Assembly (NCBI RefSeq): GCF_038397785.1
Contig: NZ_CP151642.1
Coordinates: 2,294,001-2,358,000, forward strand
Direction: 5' to 3'
DNA length: 64,000 nt
Origin: Salinibacterium sp. TMP30
GTDB lineage: Bacteria > Actinomycetota > Actinomycetes > Actinomycetales > Microbacteriaceae
Of the stretch, positions 57,575 through 64,000 are shown piece by piece; within the stretch, counting starts at the first letter, position 1, and each line of letters starts with the position of its first letter. The notes beneath the pieces were generated by a model. The model had not been told where the DNA came from and made no database searches. It saw nothing but the letters and a program-made list of their open reading frames with translations. Made by a program: the position numbers and the translations under genes.

Positions 57575-58354
57575 TCAGGGGCCGCTGCCGCCAAAGACGG
57601 GCCTACGCTTCTGTTGGAATGCAGCGAAGCCCTCGCGGTAGTCAACGCTCGCACACAGCTCTCCCTGCGCAGTGTTCTCCTCATCGATCGAGGCCCATAG
57701 CCCGATTCGATCGTCGCGCAGACGATGAACGAGTTGCTTGCTTGCGAGGAAGGCGCTGGTCGCACCAGTGGCCGCCCGGTGTGCGCGCTCCCGAGCGAAT
57801 TTGAGAATCTCTGCCTCTGGGACCAGCCGGCTGAACAACCCTAGGGCAACCGCTTCGCTGCCCAGCATCAACTCAGCAGTGTAGATGAGGTCGAGGGTGC
57901 GGTGAGCACCCAAACGCTCAAAGAACAGCGCGTGACCACCAGAGTCGAGAGTCGCCCCTAGGTTCGCAAATGGGGATCCAATTTTCGCAGTATCGGCGAC
58001 ATAGACAACGTCGGAGGCGATCAGCAGGCCTAGCCCAACTCCAAGGCAAGCTCCGGTCGCGACCGCGAAGGTGGGTGCCGGAAACTCGTCAATCGTGCGC
58101 AGTAGTGGCGTCACAATGTTCGCCAAGTAGCCAGTCGCGTCATCCGTTGCGGGGTCAACTTTCGAGATGTCGCGGCCTGCGCAGAACGCGCGGCCCTCAC
58201 CGCGCAGCAAGACCGCACGAACGCCCGCGTCCCGTGCGCTATTGTATGCCTCCGTGAGTTCGCAAATCGTGTCCTCATCAAGCGCGTTCAGTTTTTCGGG
58301 ATCGTTCAGCACGATCTCCGCGACGGCATCTGCAATGTGTAATTCGATCGGCAT
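57575..58354 (-). CDS. Enoyl-CoA hydratase/isomerase (phenylacetate cluster)
   Basis: A 259-residue crotonase-superfamily enzyme. Oxyanion-hole segments are RGEGRAFCAGRDISKV and ACLGVGLGLLIASDVVYVADTAKIGSPFANLG (shown in parts); NDPEKLNALD is the usual N-terminal strand. The usual catalytic Glu pair is not evident (the second position reads DSGG), as in isomerase-type members, so a PaaG-like ring-opening isomerase or PaaF-like role is possible. Same strand as paaE, 12 bases apart. Confidence 0.88.
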   Translation of the reverse strand: MPIELHIADAVAEIVLNDPEKLNALDEDTICELTEAYNSARDAGVRAVLLRGEGRAFCAGRDISKVDPATDDATGYLANIVTPLLRTIDEFPAPTFAVATGACLGVGLGLLIASDVVYVADTAKIGSPFANLGATLDSGGHALFFERLGAHRTLDLIYTAELMLGSEAVALGLFSRLVPEAEILKFARERAHRAATGATSAFLASKQLVHRLRDDRIGLWASIDEENTAQGELCASVDYREGFAAFQQKRRPVFGGSGP

Positions 58355-58366
58355 GGTGTCTCCGGT

Positions 58367-59467
58367 TCAGGCGTCGTAGTTGACTTCAACAAAGTCGCTT
58401 GTGGGGATGGACTGGCAGGTCAGCACATAGCCGCGCGCAAGTTCGTCAGGTTCCAATGCGTAGTTCTCGACCATGTCCACGCTGCCGCTCACGACTACTG
58501 CGCGACAGGTGCCGCACACGCCCCCTGCGCACGCGAATGGAACATCGCCGCGCACCCGGAGAGCGGCATTCAGAACGCTTTCGTTGCTGTGCATAGGCGT
58601 AGTGACCGTTGCAGTCGTCCCATCCAGCCGGAATTTGACAGTGTGTAGCGGCTGCTCCGCAGAAACGACAATCGGGCGCCCCGACTGGCCACTGATGCGA
58701 TCCGGCCGTCCGGCCGTGAACAGTTCATAACGAACATCTGCGACAGCTACCCCACGTTCGGCGAGCGTGTCTCTGCAAAGCTGTACAAGGTCGAAGGGAC
58801 CACAGATGAACCACTCGTCGACTTCTTTAGGAGGGATAAGTTCGTCGAGGATCGCACTGAGCTTGTCGGCGTCCACCCGCCCCGAGAGCAGCTCGGAACT
58901 CCGATGTTCGCGCGTGAGCACGTGGTAAAGCGCGAGGCGAGCCGGAAATCGATCCTTCAGGTCTGCGAGCTCGTCCACGAACATCGTTTCCATCGCTGTG
59001 CGGTTGGAATAGACAAGTGAGAATCGGTTTCTCGGGTCGGCGCGCAACGCGCTTTCAATGAGAGCGATCACCGGTGTGATGCCCGAACCGGCCGCAATAG
59101 CGACATAGTGCGCGGGGGGTGCGACGAGTTGGGACGTGAATTTTCCCTCCGGAACCATCACGGACAGTTGCATCCCTTCACGCAGGTTGCTGACTGCCCA
59201 TGTTGAGAACAGCCCACCAAGATCCCTCTTGATCCCAACCTTCAGCTCACCGGTGACCGGTGCCTGGCAGATTGAGTAGCTGCGACGCACATCCTCGCCC
59301 TCAAGCTCTGTGCGAAGGGCGATGTACTGTCCCGGCACGTAATCGTAGTCATTGACGAGTTGCTCGGGAACTTTGAATGTGACCTCGATCGCGTCGTCGG
59401 TGAGTTTGCGCACTCCCGACACAGTGAGTTCATGGAACGCCGCACGTCGCTTGGTTGCGGTTGTCAT
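58367..59467 (-). CDS. paaE: Phenylacetyl-CoA epoxidase reductase subunit
   Basis: A 366-residue iron-sulfur flavoprotein that feeds electrons from NADPH to the PaaABC epoxidase. FAD motif RRSYSICQ, NADP region AIAAGSGITPVIALIE, and a C-terminal 2Fe-2S ferredoxin domain CAGGVCGTCRAVV with the last Cys in VLTCQSIP. Frame is open upstream but the ATG at 59467 overlaps the paaD stop (ATGA). Gene order A-B-C-D-E is canonical. Confidence 0.95.
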   Translation of the reverse strand: MTTATKRRAAFHELTVSGVRKLTDDAIEVTFKVPEQLVNDYDYVPGQYIALRTELEGEDVRRSYSICQAPVTGELKVGIKRDLGGLFSTWAVSNLREGMQLSVMVPEGKFTSQLVAPPAHYVAIAAGSGITPVIALIESALRADPRNRFSLVYSNRTAMETMFVDELADLKDRFPARLALYHVLTREHRSSELLSGRVDADKLSAILDELIPPKEVDEWFICGPFDLVQLCRDTLAERGVAVADVRYELFTAGRPDRISGQSGRPIVVSAEQPLHTVKFRLDGTTATVTTPMHSNESVLNAALRVRGDVPFACAGGVCGTCRAVVVSGSVDMVENYALEPDELARGYVLTCQSIPTSDFVEVNYDA

Positions 59468-59991
59468 CAGTGTTCCTTGAAGTAATCGAAAGGCTCTTGA
59501 CAGCGCTGGCACACATAGAGTGCCTTGCAGGATGTGGAGCCGAACCTTGCGGCTTCGCGGGTGTGAAGGGAACCGCAGTGCGGGCAACGCACGCCTAGCC
59601 CGAGGCTGACAACCCCGTCTGTGCGCCTTGGTCCGGGTGCTGCAATCCCGTACTCCTCGAGCTTGTCTCGACCCGACTGGCTCAGCCAGTCGGTCGTCCA
59701 TGCTGGAGCGAGCACCACTTGTACCATCACCTCAGAATGACCGGCCTTGTTGAGCACCGCGACGATGTCGTCCCGCATAGCGTCGACTGCAGGGCATCCG
59801 GAGTAGGTCGGAGTGATCTGCACGATGACACCCTGATCGGAAATCCGTACGGAGCGAAGTACGCCGAGGTCCTCGATCGTGAGTACTGGCACCTCGGGGT
59901 CGACAACGGTCGCCGCCAAGTCCCATAGTTCACTTTCGAGAGTGCCGCTGGGTCTGGGTCGGGCAATCTGCTCGATGGCATCGTCACTCAC
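59467..59991 (-). CDS. paaD: PaaD, Fe-S maturation factor of the epoxidase
   Basis: A 174-residue MIP18-family (DUF59) protein with a C-terminal four-cysteine zinc/iron site: DPEVPVLTIEDLGVLR, PTYSGCPAVDAM, then RCPHCGSLHT and VCQRCQEPFDYF. It is needed for assembly of the phenylacetyl-CoA epoxidase. Overlaps paaC and paaE by four bases on each side. Confidence 0.95.
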   Translation of the reverse strand: MSDDAIEQIARPRPSGTLESELWDLAATVVDPEVPVLTIEDLGVLRSVRISDQGVIVQITPTYSGCPAVDAMRDDIVAVLNKAGHSEVMVQVVLAPAWTTDWLSQSGRDKLEEYGIAAPGPRRTDGVVSLGLGVRCPHCGSLHTREAARFGSTSCKALYVCQRCQEPFDYFKEH

Positions 59992-60794
59992 CAGGATGCC
60001 CCTGGGTGGGCTCGAGCGAGCACCTGCATCTCGGCTAGCAACGGGCCAAGCGACTCGGAATGCTGTCCAAGTCGACCACCCCCCCGTGACTGCGGAGTCG
60101 TCGGAATCTGCAGCCCAGCATCGGTGATGAGGCGAGGCACCAAGACGTCAAAGTCGGCGCGCAGGGTTTGAGGGTCGACGGAGATCCCTTTGAGATCCTC
60201 GGCGAGGGGATCCGCGCTGTAGAGCTCATCGACACACGCCCACATGATGTCGAGTCCGCGCTGCATGCGCTCGTGCGAGAACTCAGTACCTCCACCGAGC
60301 CTGTTCAGCCACTGCACGCTGTGATCGAGGTGGTAGTCGACTTCTTTGCGAGCCTTCGCCGCGATCGCTGCGAGCGTCGGATCTGTGGATGTTGATAGCT
60401 CGCGGTACAGCGAGTCGAAGTAGACGGAGGCGATCAGTTGACGCGCGATCGTCTGAGCGAAATCTCCGTTTGGGCGCTCAAAGAGCTGGCGGTTGCGAAA
60501 TTCTGGCTCGCCCCGAAAATAGGCTAGATCGTCTTCGGTCTTGCCCCACGCAGAACCCGCGTAGGTCAGAAGGCTTCGTGCATGGCCAAGCTGATCAAGC
60601 CCAATATTTCCGAGCGCTACATCCTCTTCGAGCTCGGGTGCGTTGGTGATCCACTCCCCGAGGCGCTGGGCCAGGATGAGTGCATCGTCACCGAGCCCGA
60701 GTGCGTACAGTGCAACCGCCTCGGACGCTATTGCCCCCGCCCCGGCAATCGATTCCGGGGTAATGGCCGTGGATGCGACATGGCTGCTCTTCAT
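59988..60794 (-). CDS. paaC: PaaC, structural subunit of phenylacetyl-CoA epoxidase
   Basis: A 268-residue ferritin-like subunit: LGLGDDALILAQRLGEWI, LGNIGLDQLGHARSLL, RNRQLFERPNGDFAQTI, EVDYHLDHSVQWLNRLG. It forms the heterodimer with PaaA; its diiron ligands are degenerate relative to PaaA, as known for the family. The ATG at 60794 overlaps the paaB stop. Confidence 0.95.
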   Translation of the reverse strand: MKSSHVASTAITPESIAGAGAIASEAVALYALGLGDDALILAQRLGEWITNAPELEEDVALGNIGLDQLGHARSLLTYAGSAWGKTEDDLAYFRGEPEFRNRQLFERPNGDFAQTIARQLIASVYFDSLYRELSTSTDPTLAAIAAKARKEVDYHLDHSVQWLNRLGGGTEFSHERMQRGLDIMWACVDELYSADPLAEDLKGISVDPQTLRADFDVLVPRLITDAGLQIPTTPQSRGGGRLGQHSESLGPLLAEMQVLARAHPGASW

Positions 60795-61099
60795 AGGTGG
60801 GGAACCGAATCTGACTCGGTGTAATAGCTGGCGTGGCGGTATTCCTTGCCCTGAGGCGACTCGAAGTATGCGCCGCGGGCGTCCGGGTCCGACGCGGTGA
60901 TGCTCGAAGCGGGGACCACCCAAACGGACACACCTTCAGCTCGTCGGGTATAGAGGTCGCGCGCATTGCGAACAGCCATGATCTCGTCCGGGGCGTGCAA
61001 TGATCCTGCATGCACATGGGATAAGCCCCGTGCGGAACGAATGAAGACCTCCCAGAGAGGCCACATCTCGCGGGCGCCGGAGTCGCCGGGACTGGTCAT
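60791..61099 (-). CDS. paaB: PaaB, small subunit of phenylacetyl-CoA epoxidase
   Basis: A 102-residue protein: [20 protein letters not shown] (in part), [32 protein letters not shown]. Bridges PaaAC units in the epoxidase complex. Starts in the ATGA overlap with paaA. Confidence 0.95.
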   Translation of the reverse strand: MTSPGDSGAREMWPLWEVFIRSARGLSHVHAGSLHAPDEIMAVRNARDLYTRRAEGVSVWVVPASSITASDPDARGAYFESPQGKEYRHASYYTESDSVPHL

Positions 61100-62049
61100 G
61101 ATGCGATCCTTTCTGGTTCGACGGAGCGGGCTTCGGCATAGGCACGCGCGGCCACGCGCACCCAAGCACCATCTTCGTGAGCGCGCCGACGGCGCTCGAC
61201 ACGAATGCTGTTCGCGGGGCCGCGACCCGCGAGCACTTCGTAGAATTCACTCCAGTCGAGTTCGCCAAAGTCGTAGTGGCCACGCTCCTTATTCCAGCGG
61301 ATGGCCGGATCGGGAAGAGTGACACCCAGGATCTCGGCTTGGGGCACGAGCATGTCGACGAAGCGCTGGCGCAAGTCGTCGTTGCTAAAGCGTTTGATTT
61401 TCCAGGCCATGCTCTGCTTTGAGTTTGGTGAATCGTCGTCGGGGGGCCCAAACATCATGAGTGCGGGGGCGTACCAGCGGTTGACGGATTCCTGAGCCAT
61501 CGAACGCTGTTGTTCGGTCCCTCGCATCAACTTGAGCAAAATCTCGAATCCCTGACGCTGGTGGAAGGACTCCTCCTTGCAGATGCGCACCATGGCGCGA
61601 CCGTACGGGCCGTAGGATGCCCGACACAACGGCACCTGATTACAGATCGCCGCACCGTCGACAAGCCATCCTATTGAGCCCATGTCAGCCCAAGTCGGAG
61701 CCGTGTAGTTGAAGATCGAGGAGTACTTAGCTTTGCCCGTGATGAGCTGCTCGAACATTGTGTCGCGGTCGACGCCGAGAGTCTGGGCCGCTGAGTAGAG
61801 GTAGAGGCCGTGGCCCGCTTCGTCCTGGACCTTCGCCATGAGGATGGCCTTGCGTTTAAGGCTCGGTGCACGCGTAATCCAGTTGCCTTCGGGCTGCATT
61901 CCGATGATCTCGGAGTGCGCATGCTGCGAGATTTGCCGTATGAGCGTCTTGCGGTATCCCTCGGGCATCCAGTCGGTGGGCTCAACCCGCTGCTCGTTCG
62001 CAATTAGTTCGTCGAAGCGGCGCTGTCCGACGAAGTCGTCCTCTGTCAT
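61096..62049 (-). CDS. paaA: PaaA, catalytic diiron subunit of phenylacetyl-CoA epoxidase
   Basis: A 317-residue ferritin-like monooxygenase that forms the 1,2-epoxide of phenylacetyl-CoA. Diiron ligands lie in [10 protein letters not shown] and [12 protein letters not shown]; other marks are [33 protein letters not shown], and [22 protein letters not shown] before the ATG at 62049 sets the start. First gene of paaABCDE; promoter and operator lie just upstream. Confidence 0.96.
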   Translation of the reverse strand: MTEDDFVGQRRFDELIANEQRVEPTDWMPEGYRKTLIRQISQHAHSEIIGMQPEGNWITRAPSLKRKAILMAKVQDEAGHGLYLYSAAQTLGVDRDTMFEQLITGKAKYSSIFNYTAPTWADMGSIGWLVDGAAICNQVPLCRASYGPYGRAMVRICKEESFHQRQGFEILLKLMRGTEQQRSMAQESVNRWYAPALMMFGPPDDDSPNSKQSMAWKIKRFSNDDLRQRFVDMLVPQAEILGVTLPDPAIRWNKERGHYDFGELDWSEFYEVLAGRGPANSIRVERRRRAHEDGAWVRVAARAYAEARSVEPERIAS

Positions 62050-62066
62050 GATGGCTCCTTTGCAAC

Positions 62067-62112
62067 TTACCGGGCGTTCAGTAACCTTAGCAGGCGGAGT
62101 CGGACTGATCAA
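62067..62112 (-). promoter_or_regulatory. paaA promoter with PaaR-type operator
   Basis: On the minus strand TTGATC (62112-62107) and TAAGGT (62089-62084) are 17 bases apart. The 18-bp imperfect palindrome TTACCGGGCGTTCAGTAA (62067-62084) abuts the -10, over the likely transcription start, fitting TetR-type repression. The gene for a TetR regulator starts about 85 bases away on the other strand, so autoregulation or shared control is likely. Confidence 0.6.
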
Positions 62113-62170
62113 GCATCCGAGTCGACTAGAGTCGGGATACCATCGACCGGCGAAGTCACGAGGAGCACGC

Positions 62171-62809
62171 ATGGCAAGCTCAGTTCCGGAGGCAAACGAA
62201 CAGCGTCGCGGCGGCAATGGACGCAGCGGTCGCGATCCCTACGACCTCACCGCCGTCCTCGACATCTCGGTCGCCGCATTCAACGACTTCGGCTACGAAG
62301 CAACATCTATGGGGACTCTTGCCGAACGACTGGGAACCAGCAAATCTGCGGTCTACTACCACGTGACCGCCAAGGAGGACCTTCTGAGGCTGGCACTTGA
62401 TCGCGCCCTCAGCCATCTGGAGGCGGTGCTCGCCGAGCCTGGGGCGACCTCCGGGCCAGCCGACGACCGACTGCGGTTCGTACTTCGCGGAGCAGTGCGG
62501 GTGCTGGTCGACGATCTGCCCTATGTGACTCTCCTGCTGCGCCTGCGCGGCAACACCGACGTCGAGCGCGTCGCCCTCGAACGTCGGCGGGAGTTTGACC
62601 ATTCGGTCGCCAGTCTCGTTGACGAGGCGCGCACCACCGGCAGCCTGCGCTCCGACATTGATGCTCGCACCACAACCCGGCTTCTGTTCGGCATGATCAA
62701 CTCGATTGTCGAGTGGTACAAGCCGGGCGGTCAGCTCACGTGCGAACAGCTCGCCGACGACGTCATCACCGTCGCTTTTGACGGGCTCCACGAGCGCTCA
62801 GCACGCTAG
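62171..62809 (+). CDS. paaR: TetR-family regulator, PaaR-type
   Basis: A 212-residue TetR repressor. The N-terminal helix-turn-helix is [21 protein letters not shown]; the C-terminal domain is helical, with [18 protein letters not shown] as a family-like segment of the PaaR/KstR2-type group. Divergent from paaABCDE and convergent with paaZ. Phenylacetyl-CoA is the expected inducer by analogy. AGGAG before ATG 62171. Confidence 0.88.
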   Translation: MASSVPEANEQRRGGNGRSGRDPYDLTAVLDISVAAFNDFGYEATSMGTLAERLGTSKSAVYYHVTAKEDLLRLALDRALSHLEAVLAEPGATSGPADDRLRFVLRGAVRVLVDDLPYVTLLLRLRGNTDVERVALERRREFDHSVASLVDEARTTGSLRSDIDARTTTRLLFGMINSIVEWYKPGGQLTCEQLADDVITVAFDGLHERSAR

Positions 62810-64000
62810 TTAGGTCTTCGACACGAGCGTCAGCACTTCATAGGTGGCGACCGGTTCATCCGACTGGTTGGTCAACACAGCGTCCCAGCGCACTTCACCG
62901 TACACTTCGTTCTCGCGAGGCGTGATTTCCTTAGCAGTGAGGCTTACCTTCACCACATCCCCGGGCACGACCGGCGTCAGGAAGCGAAGGTTGTCCAGAC
63001 CGTAATTCGCAAGAACAGGGCCCGGTGAAGGATCGACAAACAGCCCGGCAGCCCAAGACAACAAGAGGTAGCCGTGCGCGACGCGCCCCGGGAAAAACGG
63101 GTTCGCGGCCGCCGCCTTCTCGTCGGTGTGTGCATAAAATGTGTCACCCGTAAAATCAGCGAAGTGTGCGATGTCGTCGAGCGTGATCTCGCGCCCGTCA
63201 GACTTGACGGTATCGCCGATCACGAGGCGTGACAGGGGTTTGCGGAATGGATGCTCGCCTTCGACTATCGGTGCACCGGCACGCCACTGGCCGGTCAATC
63301 CGGTCAGCACTGCGGGTGAACCCTGCAAAGCGAGACGGCGCATATAGTGCTTCACGGCACGGATGCCGCCTAGCTCCTCGCCACCGCCCGCGCGACCCGG
63401 GCCACCGTGTACCAAATGTGGCACTGGCGATCCGTGGCCGGTGCTAGTCCGTGCATCGTCCCGGTCGAGCACTAGTAGACGACCGTGGAATCCTGCAATG
63501 CCCTCCACGATTCGCGCGACTGACTCGGGATTATAGCTGGCGATTGTCGCGACAAGTGATCCTCCGCCACGATTTGCCAGCCGGATCGCGTCGCCAACGT
63601 CGGCATAGCCCAGCACGGATGCCACCGGACCGAACGCTTCGATATCGTGCACGGCCTCCGAGTCCGCATCGTCGAACTGAAGCAGGACCGGGCCTTGGAA
63701 AGCACCATCCGGGGCAGAGCCGCTACTGCCATCCTTGAGGACTACAGTCGGATCGTCGAGACTGCCGTACACGATCCGCCCGCCTCCTGAGACTAGTGCC
63801 TGCACGCTTCTGTACACCTCTTCGCGCTGTTCGACACTCGCGAGCGGGCCCATCGTCACACCATCGACGCGCGGGTCTCCCAAGGTCACACGCGAATCGA
63901 GGCGCTTGCTGACCGCCGCGATCACAGGGGCAACCATCTCGGCCGGGACGATGACCCGGCGGATGCTGGTGCACTTCTGCCCCGCCTTGGCCATCATCTC
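62810..64000 (-). CDS. paaZ: PaaZ, C-terminal 396 residues (runs off window)
   Basis: Part of a bifunctional PaaZ enzyme. The ALDH-domain end is present from AKAGQKCTSIRRVIVP, with the catalytic Cys, through FGPVASVLGYAD, and a C-terminal MaoC-type hydratase domain begins near FRKPLSRLVIGD and includes HFADFTGDTFYAHTDEKAA (in part) and FPGRVAHGYLLLSW. It hydrolyses the oxepin-CoA ring and oxidises the aldehyde. The 5' end lies outside. Its stop abuts the paaR stop with no gap. Confidence 0.94.
   Translation of the reverse strand, partial: EMMAKAGQKCTSIRRVIVPAEMVAPVIAAVSKRLDSRVTLGDPRVDGVTMGPLASVEQREEVYRSVQALVSGGGRIVYGSLDDPTVVLKDGSSGSAPDGAFQGPVLLQFDDADSEAVHDIEAFGPVASVLGYADVGDAIRLANRGGGSLVATIASYNPESVARIVEGIAGFHGRLLVLDRDDARTSTGHGSPVPHLVHGGPGRAGGGEELGGIRAVKHYMRRLALQGSPAVLTGLTGQWRAGAPIVEGEHPFRKPLSRLVIGDTVKSDGREITLDDIAHFADFTGDTFYAHTDEKAAAANPFFPGRVAHGYLLLSWAAGLFVDPSPGPVLANYGLDNLRFLTPVVPGDVVKVSLTAKEITPRENEVYGEVRWDAVLTNQSDEPVATYEVLTLVSKT

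Overview
The window reads as chromosomal DNA of a high-GC Actinobacterium, most likely in the Microbacteriaceae. Support comes from the actinobacterial RpoB and its N-terminus, frequent GTG/TTG starts, ATGA/TAATG start-stop overlaps, the LigD-type polymerase domain protein, the Lhr-Nei2 pair and the SipW/TasA-like cassette. Genus is not determinable by eye. No tRNA, rRNA, CRISPR array, integrase, transposase or complete insertion sequence was seen.

Layout. 1-4171: rpoC (partial) and rpoB on the minus strand. 4383-6399: a ureohydrolase and a divergent spermidine-synthase-like protein around a 10-bp tandem repeat. 6400-10467: a palindrome-rich leader and a cassette of three SipW-type exported proteins, an anchored surface protein and the Ser/His signal peptidase. 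10491-17811: mostly single genes (SprT-like protease, CGNR regulator, DUF427, topoisomerase IB, LigD-type polymerase domain, DUF1684, DEAD-box helicase). 17962-23451: an ApbE/transmembrane flavin reductase cluster with two small exported proteins and a divergent two-component system. 23507-30935: Nudix-like protein, esterase, Lhr helicase, Nei2 glycosylase, MutT.

31073-36872 is a more A/T-rich accessory island between mutT and recQ. It holds a DUF262 protein tightly paired with a RelA/SpoT-synthetase-like protein, a NaeI-type restriction-modification pair, a small lipoprotein and an HNH endonuclease. The DUF262-RelA/SpoT pair is the best candidate for an undescribed defence or toxin-antitoxin-like system. 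37051-45378: RecQ fused to a phosphoribosyltransferase-like domain, two related membrane proteins, and a copper module (csoR, copZ, copA) with a textbook operator, then a PQQ-type sugar dehydrogenase lipoprotein.

45518-52206: acyl-CoA dehydrogenase/CoA-transferase pair, a DUF6328 membrane protein, a GyrI-like gene that appears to have lost its middle, and two tandem cell-wall-binding-repeat proteins, one a CAP protein and one a chimera with an HNH nuclease domain. 53139-57179: an Lrp-type regulator divergent from a 2-oxoacid dehydrogenase E1alpha-E1beta-E2 operon. 57210-64000: an acyl-CoA thioesterase remnant and the phenylacetate degradation cluster (enoyl-CoA hydratase, paaE-D-C-B-A, PaaR-type TetR regulator, paaZ running off the window), with a palindromic operator in the paaA/paaR intergenic region.
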